Part shown: one piece after another, positions 6,362 to 9,783 of the stretch
How the letters are laid out: each line of letters opens with the position of its first letter
Numbering within the stretch: position 1 is the first letter of the stretch
Source of the DNA: Sphingomonadales bacterium UBA1936
GTDB taxonomy: Bacteria; Pseudomonadota; Alphaproteobacteria; Sphingomonadales; Sphingomonadaceae
Assembly: GCA_002336985.1 (NCBI GenBank)
Contig: DDFE01000065.1
Coordinates: 1 to 9,783 of the forward strand
Reading direction: 5' to 3'
Length of the DNA: 9,783 bases
Notes under the pieces: model-generated
Databases searched by the model: none
What the model was told of the DNA's origin: nothing
What the model saw: the letters and a program-made list of their open reading frames with translations, nothing else
Position numbers and translations under genes: made by a program

Positions 6362-7331
6362 AACGCGTCCGTTCGTAGATATCGAGCCGGTCGCTGCCAA
6401 GGCGGCGGCTGTCGGCCAGAATCCAGCGCCCGTGCGCAGTGGCGAGGTCGGTGAGTCCGATGTCGCCCAGCGTCCGCCCGTCTCCGACAATGATCGGCGC
6501 ACGGTAGATCAACAATGTGTCGACCAGATCGCGCGACAGGAATGCCGCTGCCGCGCCCATGCCGCCCTCGACCAGCAGCCAATTTGCGCTGAGCGATCCG
6601 ATCGCGTCGGGGCTGGCAAGGTTCGTCCAGCCGTCGGGTGCACCTGGTTTGCGGGAAAGCACCACCCGTTTCGACCCGCGATCCTCGAGACCGGGCAAGC
6701 GAACGTCGAGGCGCGGCGCATCGGCATCGAGCGTGCCTCGTCCCACGAGAATGACATCGCTGCGCGCACGGAGCAGATGGGCATGCGCGCGGGCCGCATC
6801 GCCGGTGATCCAGCGGCTGGCACCCGACCCCATCGCGATGGCACCGTCGATCGAAAGCGCCAGCTTTAGCGTCACGTGCGGACGGCCATCGCGAACACGC
6901 GTCAGGAAACCGGCCATCGAATGGCGCGCTTCGGCGCTTCGCAGATCGGTGGTGACCGCGATGCCCACCGCCTTCAACCGCTCGATCCCCGCGCCATTCG
7001 TACGCGGATCGGGGTCGCCCGTTGCGATAACCACTCGCCCCACACCCGCGGAAATGATCGTGTCGGCACATGCCGGCCCCCGCGCACTGACGTGGGCACA
7101 GGGTTCGAGCGTCACGTAAAGTGTCGCGCCGCGCGACTTTTCACTCGCCTGCACCAAAGCCATTGCCTCGGCATGCGGACGGCCGCCTGGCTGTGTCCAT
7201 CCGCGACCGACGATGCGGTCCTCGATGACAATGACACAGCCCACATTCGGATTGGGCCAGCTGTGCGCCCGCCCCCGTTCGGCGAGCGCCAGCGCCGCGC
7301 CCATCCACCGTGCGTCGTCAGTTGATGCCAA
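6360..7331 (-). CDS. ribD: Bifunctional riboflavin biosynthesis deaminase/reductase RibD
   Basis: Catalyses two successive riboflavin steps: deamination of the 2,5-diamino-6-ribosylamino-pyrimidinone 5'-phosphate, then NADPH-dependent reduction of the ribosyl side chain. The N-terminal cytidine-deaminase-like domain (about 1-145) has NPNVGC at 27-32, zinc ligands His53 with Glu55 (PHAEA), and Cys78 and Cys88. The reductase domain (about 150-323) has VTLKLALSIDG, WITG, the VEGG motif and VGDGR. The 323 residues assume a TTG start at 7331, which overlaps the upstream gene by 14 bp. The first in-frame ATG is 7304 (MGAALALAERG). I prefer TTG because the family's first helix normally begins a few residues before that Met, but neither start has a good Shine-Dalgarno. 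The cysteine spacing is one residue longer than in E. coli. It ends 10 bp from the ribE start. Confidence 0.93.
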   Translation of the reverse strand: MASTDDARWMGAALALAERGRAHSWPNPNVGCVIVIEDRIVGRGWTQPGGRPHAEAMALVQASEKSRGATLYVTLEPCAHVSARGPACADTIISAGVGRVVIATGDPDPRTNGAGIERLKAVGIAVTTDLRSAEARHSMAGFLTRVRDGRPHVTLKLALSIDGAIAMGSGASRWITGDAARAHAHLLRARSDVILVGRGTLDADAPRLDVRLPGLEDRGSKRVVLSRKPGAPDGWTNLASPDAIGSLSANWLLVEGGMGAAAAFLSRDLVDTLLIYRAPIIVGDGRTLGDIGLTDLATAHGRWILADSRRLGSDRLDIYERTR

Positions 7332-7665
7332 GTTGCTTGGCCAGTCTTTGGTATTTCGCGCGCTTTTCCGCTTCCGCTTTTTCCGCGAGGCGCTTCGCTT
7401 CGAGCTCTGCGGGCAGGTCTTTCGCTTGCTGCTTCTTGATTTCGTCCAGCGTCCGCGAGGCCGACCACTGCGTCACATACATGACCGTCGGCTGCTTGTA
7501 CTCAGGCTTCGGGTAAAGCTTGTAGAAGATCGCGGCGAACCACGCGAAGGTCATGCCGGTCGAGATCAGCAGGATCACATATTCGTGACGTTGCCGCGCC
7601 TTGAAGAATTGCCACAGGTCGCCGAGTGCGCGGGTGGGGCGAACCGGGCGGGGAATGAATGCCAT
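7318..7665 (-). CDS. Small single-pass membrane protein of unknown function
   Basis: I do not recognise a named family. The 115-aa product has a basic, Pro-containing N terminus (MAFIPRPVRPTR), one strong hydrophobic segment at about 28-50 (YVILLISTGMTFAWFAAIFY), a tract with QPTVMYVTQW, and a charged, Ala/Lys/Glu-rich helix at about 72-112 that looks like a short coiled coil, ending QLGIN. N-in/C-out topology is suggested by the Arg-rich N-terminal side. I recall similar small proteins next to ribD in sphingomonads, without a known role. The start at 7665 is chosen for the MAFxPxPxRPTRAL start I recall; ATG 7683 (MAYLVD) is an alternative with GGGGA almost touching it. The 3' end overlaps the proposed ribD TTG by 14 bp, and the start is 40 bp after the tonB stop, so it probably belongs to the same transcript. 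Confidence 0.8.
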   Translation of the reverse strand: MAFIPRPVRPTRALGDLWQFFKARQRHEYVILLISTGMTFAWFAAIFYKLYPKPEYKQPTVMYVTQWSASRTLDEIKKQQAKDLPAELEAKRLAEKAEAEKRAKYQRLAKQLGIN

Positions 7666-7705
7666 GTCCACAAGATAGGCCATTCCCCGCCGCAATCCAG
7701 CCGTG

Positions 7706-8362
7706 TCAGTTACCCGGCATTTTGAAGACGATGGTTTTTTCCACCCACGACACGATCGGCTGACCGTCGCGCGTCGCCGGCTTGAACCGCCAGCGGCGCA
7801 GTGCCTGCTCTCTCGTTGCCGTGAAAAAGGCGGGATTATCGGCCTTGACCAGTTCGACCGCGATGATCCGGCCGTCGATCCCGACCTGGACGCGAACGGT
7901 GCATTTGCCCTCGATCTCCTGCCGTTCGAGCGCGGGTGGATAAACGGGTTGCAACTGGCTTGCGAAGCGCGGGTCGATCTTGGCCGTGAACTCCACCGGC
8001 GGAAGGGGCTTCGTTGCTTCCTGGCCGCCGGTAGGCATCGGCGGCAATGGCGGATTTTCGGGCCATGGCGTAGTTTCGGTTGGTATGATGGTCTTCGAGA
8101 TATCCGGCGGTGTCGGCACGGGAACGGGTCGCGGCTGCGGATCTGCAGGCTTGGTCTGCCGCGTCTTCGGCTGTTCCAACGGCTTGACGATTATGGGCGG
8201 CGGGGGATTGAGCTTGATTGTGGGAATCCCGTCGGGTCCGCGCGGCGTAATGACGGTCTTGTAGGTAAGAACACCGCCTACAATGGCGAGATTGATGGAA
8301 ATCGCTGCGATGAGTGCGACGGGATGGCGGGATCGGGTGTCGAGGTAACCAGTGGCAGGCAT
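7706..8362 (-). CDS. tonB: Energy transducer TonB
   Basis: TonB carries proton-motive energy from ExbB-ExbD in the inner membrane to outer-membrane TonB-dependent transporters. The 218-aa protein has an N-terminal anchor (about 14-34), a periplasmic Pro-rich spacer (about 45-125, with PPPP and many Lys-Pro and Pro-Thr pairs), and a TonB C-terminal domain at about 128-218 containing QPVYPPALERQEIEG, VGIDGRI and ALRRWRFKPATRDGQP. The frame opens at a GTG (8377), but AAGGAGG at 8368-8374 lies inside that extension and 5 nt before the ATG at 8362, so 8362 is the start. Where E. coli TonB has the functionally important anchor His20, my hand alignment puts Asn24. No exbB or exbD is in the window. 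A candidate Fur/Zur-like palindrome lies upstream. The family is clear; the transported substrate cannot be told. Confidence 0.92.
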   Translation of the reverse strand: MPATGYLDTRSRHPVALIAAISINLAIVGGVLTYKTVITPRGPDGIPTIKLNPPPPIIVKPLEQPKTRQTKPADPQPRPVPVPTPPDISKTIIPTETTPWPENPPLPPMPTGGQEATKPLPPVEFTAKIDPRFASQLQPVYPPALERQEIEGKCTVRVQVGIDGRIIAVELVKADNPAFFTATREQALRRWRFKPATRDGQPIVSWVEKTIVFKMPGN

Positions 8363-8367
8363 GACAT

Positions 8368-8374
8368 CCTCCTT
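8368..8374 (-). promoter_or_regulatory. Strong Shine-Dalgarno of tonB
   Basis: AAGGAGG on the minus strand is a full anti-16S match placed 5 nt before the ATG at 8362. It rules out the upstream GTG at 8377 as the start, because the site would then be inside the coding sequence. It suggests efficient translation of tonB. Confidence 0.85.
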
Positions 8375-8408
8375 CACGGAGCGACATCGCGAGCCGAGTC
8401 GCCCACAA

Positions 8409-8430
8409 ATGTTATGCTATATCAAAACAT
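8409..8430. promoter_or_regulatory. AT-rich imperfect palindrome, candidate Fur/Zur-family operator
   Basis: A 22-bp dyad centred between 8419 and 8420 matches its own reverse complement at 18 of 22 positions. The left half is ATGTTATGCTA and the right half TATCAAAACAT. It is conspicuously AT-rich in GC-rich surroundings and lies 47-68 bp upstream of the tonB ATG, where a repressor could cover a promoter. The ATGTTAT half and overall shape resemble Zur boxes of alphaproteobacteria as I recall them. Assignment to Zur, Fur or another regulator is inference from shape and context. Confidence 0.4.
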
Positions 8431-8448
8431 CACCTCCGCAAGGGTGAT
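8425..8448 (-). terminator. Weak candidate intrinsic terminator of gltX
   Basis: On the minus strand, 16 nt past the gltX stop, ATCACC and GGTGAT form a perfect 6-bp stem around an 8-nt loop (8429-8448). It is followed by GTTTTG. The stem is short and the T-run only four long, so termination may be partial. Its 3' side overlaps the tonB-upstream palindrome, which may limit read-through from gltX into tonB. Confidence 0.35.
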
Positions 8449-8464
8449 AACGCGCGTGAAACGG

Positions 8465-9766
8465 TTACACGAGACGTGAGATGGCACGTTCCCGACCGAT
8501 GATGGGCAGCAGCGCCGCCATGTCGGGGCCGTGGTCGAGACCCGTCAGTGCGCGGCGAAGCGGCAGGAACAGCGCCTTGCCCGTGCGGCCGCTACTGACC
8601 TTTAACGCTCCGGTCAGCGCGTGCCAAGGGTCCCCAGACCAGTCGAGCGTCGCTGCAACCTCGGCGGCCTGCGCGATGAAAAGGCGGTCTTCGTCCGCGA
8701 CGGCGGTTTCGACAGGACCGGTCACGATGCGCCACCAGTCGGCAGCCTCTGCGATGGTTTTCAGGTTCGGCCGAATCGCTGTCCACGCCGCCTCGTCCAT
8801 GCCCGCCGGCAGACGATCCGAAACCGCGGCGAACGGCATCATATGGATGGTCTTGGCGTTCAGCGTTTCGAGCTCGGCCATGTCGAACCGCGCAGGCGCT
8901 CGACCGAAGCGCGCGAAGTCGATGGTTTCGGCAAGTGCCGCAAGCCCGGTGACCGGCTCGACCGGATCGCTTGTGCCCAGTCGCGCGAGCAGCCCCGCAA
9001 TCGCCAGTGGCTCGATGCCCGCCGAACGCAGTTCGTCGCAGTCGAGACTACCCAGGCGTTTCGACAACTTGCCTTCGCTGCCGGTCAGCAGCGCCTCATG
9101 CGCAAAGGCGGGCGGCGTAGCCCCAAGTGCTGTGAACATCTGGATTTGCGAAGCGGTGTTCGACACATGGTCCTCGCCGCGCACGACATGCGTCACGCCC
9201 ATCTCGATGTCATCGATGACGCTCGGCAGCAGATAGAGCCACGAGCCATCGGCACGGCGGATGACCGGGTCGCTGAGCTTTGCCGCGTCGAAATGCTGGG
9301 CCCCGCGGATCAGGTCTTCCCATGCAATCATGACGTCATGGTCGAGCCGGAAGCGCCAGTGCGGCGCGCGTCCTTCTGGCGGAACCGAATCTACAGGCGG
9401 ACGCTCGTAAATGGGTGGCAGGCCGCGACCGAGCAGCACCTTGCGCCGCAAGTCCAACTCCTCGGGCGTTTCGTAACAGGCATAGACGCGCCCCGCCGCC
9501 TTCAGCGCTTCGAACTTGGTCTCGTACAGATCGAACCGGAGCGACTGCCGCTCCTCCCCGTCATGATTCAGTCCGAGCCAGTCGAGATCGGTACGAATCG
9601 CATCGACGTTCGCTTCGGTCGACCGGGCCAAATCGGTATCGTCGATCCGCAGCAGGAACCACCCGCCGTGCTTGCGCGCCCACAGCCAGTTGTGGAGTGC
9701 GGCACGCAGGTTGCCGACGTGGAGCCGTCCGGTCGGGGACGGGGCGAAGCGAGTGATGACGGTCAT
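8465..9766 (-). CDS. gltX: Glutamate--tRNA ligase (short GluRS paralog type)
   Basis: Attaches glutamate to tRNA(Glu), and in bacteria that use the GatCAB route also to tRNA(Gln). Class I synthetase motifs are clear: the HIGH signature reads HVGN (16-19) within RFAPSPTGRLHVGN, and the KMSKS equivalent is KLSKR (233-237). Between them are RIDDTD, WRFRLDHD, DPVIRRADGSWLY and VTHVVRGEDHVSNTA, the expected Rossmann-fold and tRNA acceptor-binding segments. The 433 residues are some 35-40 fewer than E. coli GluRS, and the C-terminal anticodon-binding part (about 310-433) is compact. This matches the shorter of the two GluRS types I recall in alphaproteobacteria, so a second gltX elsewhere is likely. 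The ATG at 9766 gives MTVITRFAPSPTG, the normal family start; only a weak GGA precedes it. It ends about 100 bp before tonB with a weak hairpin between. Confidence 0.94.
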   Translation of the reverse strand: MTVITRFAPSPTGRLHVGNLRAALHNWLWARKHGGWFLLRIDDTDLARSTEANVDAIRTDLDWLGLNHDGEERQSLRFDLYETKFEALKAAGRVYACYETPEELDLRRKVLLGRGLPPIYERPPVDSVPPEGRAPHWRFRLDHDVMIAWEDLIRGAQHFDAAKLSDPVIRRADGSWLYLLPSVIDDIEMGVTHVVRGEDHVSNTASQIQMFTALGATPPAFAHEALLTGSEGKLSKRLGSLDCDELRSAGIEPLAIAGLLARLGTSDPVEPVTGLAALAETIDFARFGRAPARFDMAELETLNAKTIHMMPFAAVSDRLPAGMDEAAWTAIRPNLKTIAEAADWWRIVTGPVETAVADEDRLFIAQAAEVAATLDWSGDPWHALTGALKVSSGRTGKALFLPLRRALTGLDHGPDMAALLPIIGRERAISRLV

Positions 9767-9783
9767 GCGGTCCGGAATGCGTT

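Noticed and set aside
6350..6502. A 51-residue N-terminal extension of ribE in the same frame
   Set aside because: It overlaps the ribD 3' end, has no start signal, and the invariant MFTGIV start with AGGAG 7 nt upstream fixes the true start at 6349.
6208..7071. A 287-codon minus-strand frame spanning ribD and ribE
   Set aside because: It is out of frame with both rib genes, which have complete motifs; the translation is Arg/Cys-rich and resembles nothing.
7200..7700. Possible FMN riboswitch ahead of ribD
   Set aside because: The region upstream of ribD is coding for the small membrane protein, and no RFN-type conserved stems were recognised.
8381..8402. GCGAC/GTCGC inverted repeat in the tonB 5' leader
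   Set aside because: Only 5 bp with a 12-nt loop; too weak to call a riboswitch or attenuator.
7703..8479. A 258-codon plus-strand frame antisense to tonB
   Set aside because: Arg/Asp/Gly-rich shadow of the tonB coding strand; TonB has the domains and a strong Shine-Dalgarno.
1..9783. tRNA or rRNA genes, CRISPR arrays, transposases, prophage or defence modules
   Set aside because: No matching motifs, spaced repeats or coding families were seen; nearly all of the window is accounted for by conserved housekeeping genes.

Overview
This 9.8 kb window is GC-rich chromosomal DNA that looks alphaproteobacterial, most likely from a sphingomonad (order Sphingomonadales). The reasons are the style of the proteins: a 433-aa GluRS variant, a MutS with the Met-Ala-Gln-Tyr start region, and a TonB with an Asn-bearing anchor. 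A ubiquinol-cytochrome c chaperone-like gene also lies head to head with bamE. The lineage call rests on recalled protein similarity, not on a search.

Layout. (1) 1-152, minus: 5' part of a ubiquinol-cytochrome c chaperone-like gene running off the left edge. (2) 212-688, plus: bamE, an outer-membrane assembly lipoprotein. (3) 697-2961, minus: maeB, a malic enzyme with a C-terminal phosphotransacetylase-like domain, tail to tail with bamE (8 bp gap). (4) 3014-5653, plus: mutS, head to head with maeB across about 50 bp. (5) 5658-5732: a near-perfect 29-bp inverted repeat filling the gap between the convergent mutS and ribE stops. (6) 5738-8362, minus: ribE, ribD, a small membrane protein of unknown function and tonB, tightly packed with an overlap and short gaps. 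In transcription order this is tonB, small protein, ribD, ribE. (7) 8465-9766, minus: gltX, separated from tonB by about 100 bp that hold a weak terminator-like hairpin and an AT-rich palindrome resembling a Fur/Zur-family operator.

The genes are housekeeping: outer-membrane assembly and energised transport (bamE, tonB), C4 carbon/NADPH metabolism (maeB), mismatch repair (mutS), riboflavin synthesis (ribD, ribE) and glutamyl-tRNA charging (gltX). RibD and RibE act in one pathway and their genes are coupled; the rest share no obvious pathway. Coding density is high, and I found no tRNA or rRNA gene, CRISPR array, transposase, prophage gene or toxin/defence module.

I do not see a previously undescribed system here. 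The points most worth a second look are the inverted repeat at a possible synteny junction, the palindrome in front of tonB, the Asn in place of the usual His in the TonB anchor, the overlapping small gene/ribD pair, and several start-codon corrections.
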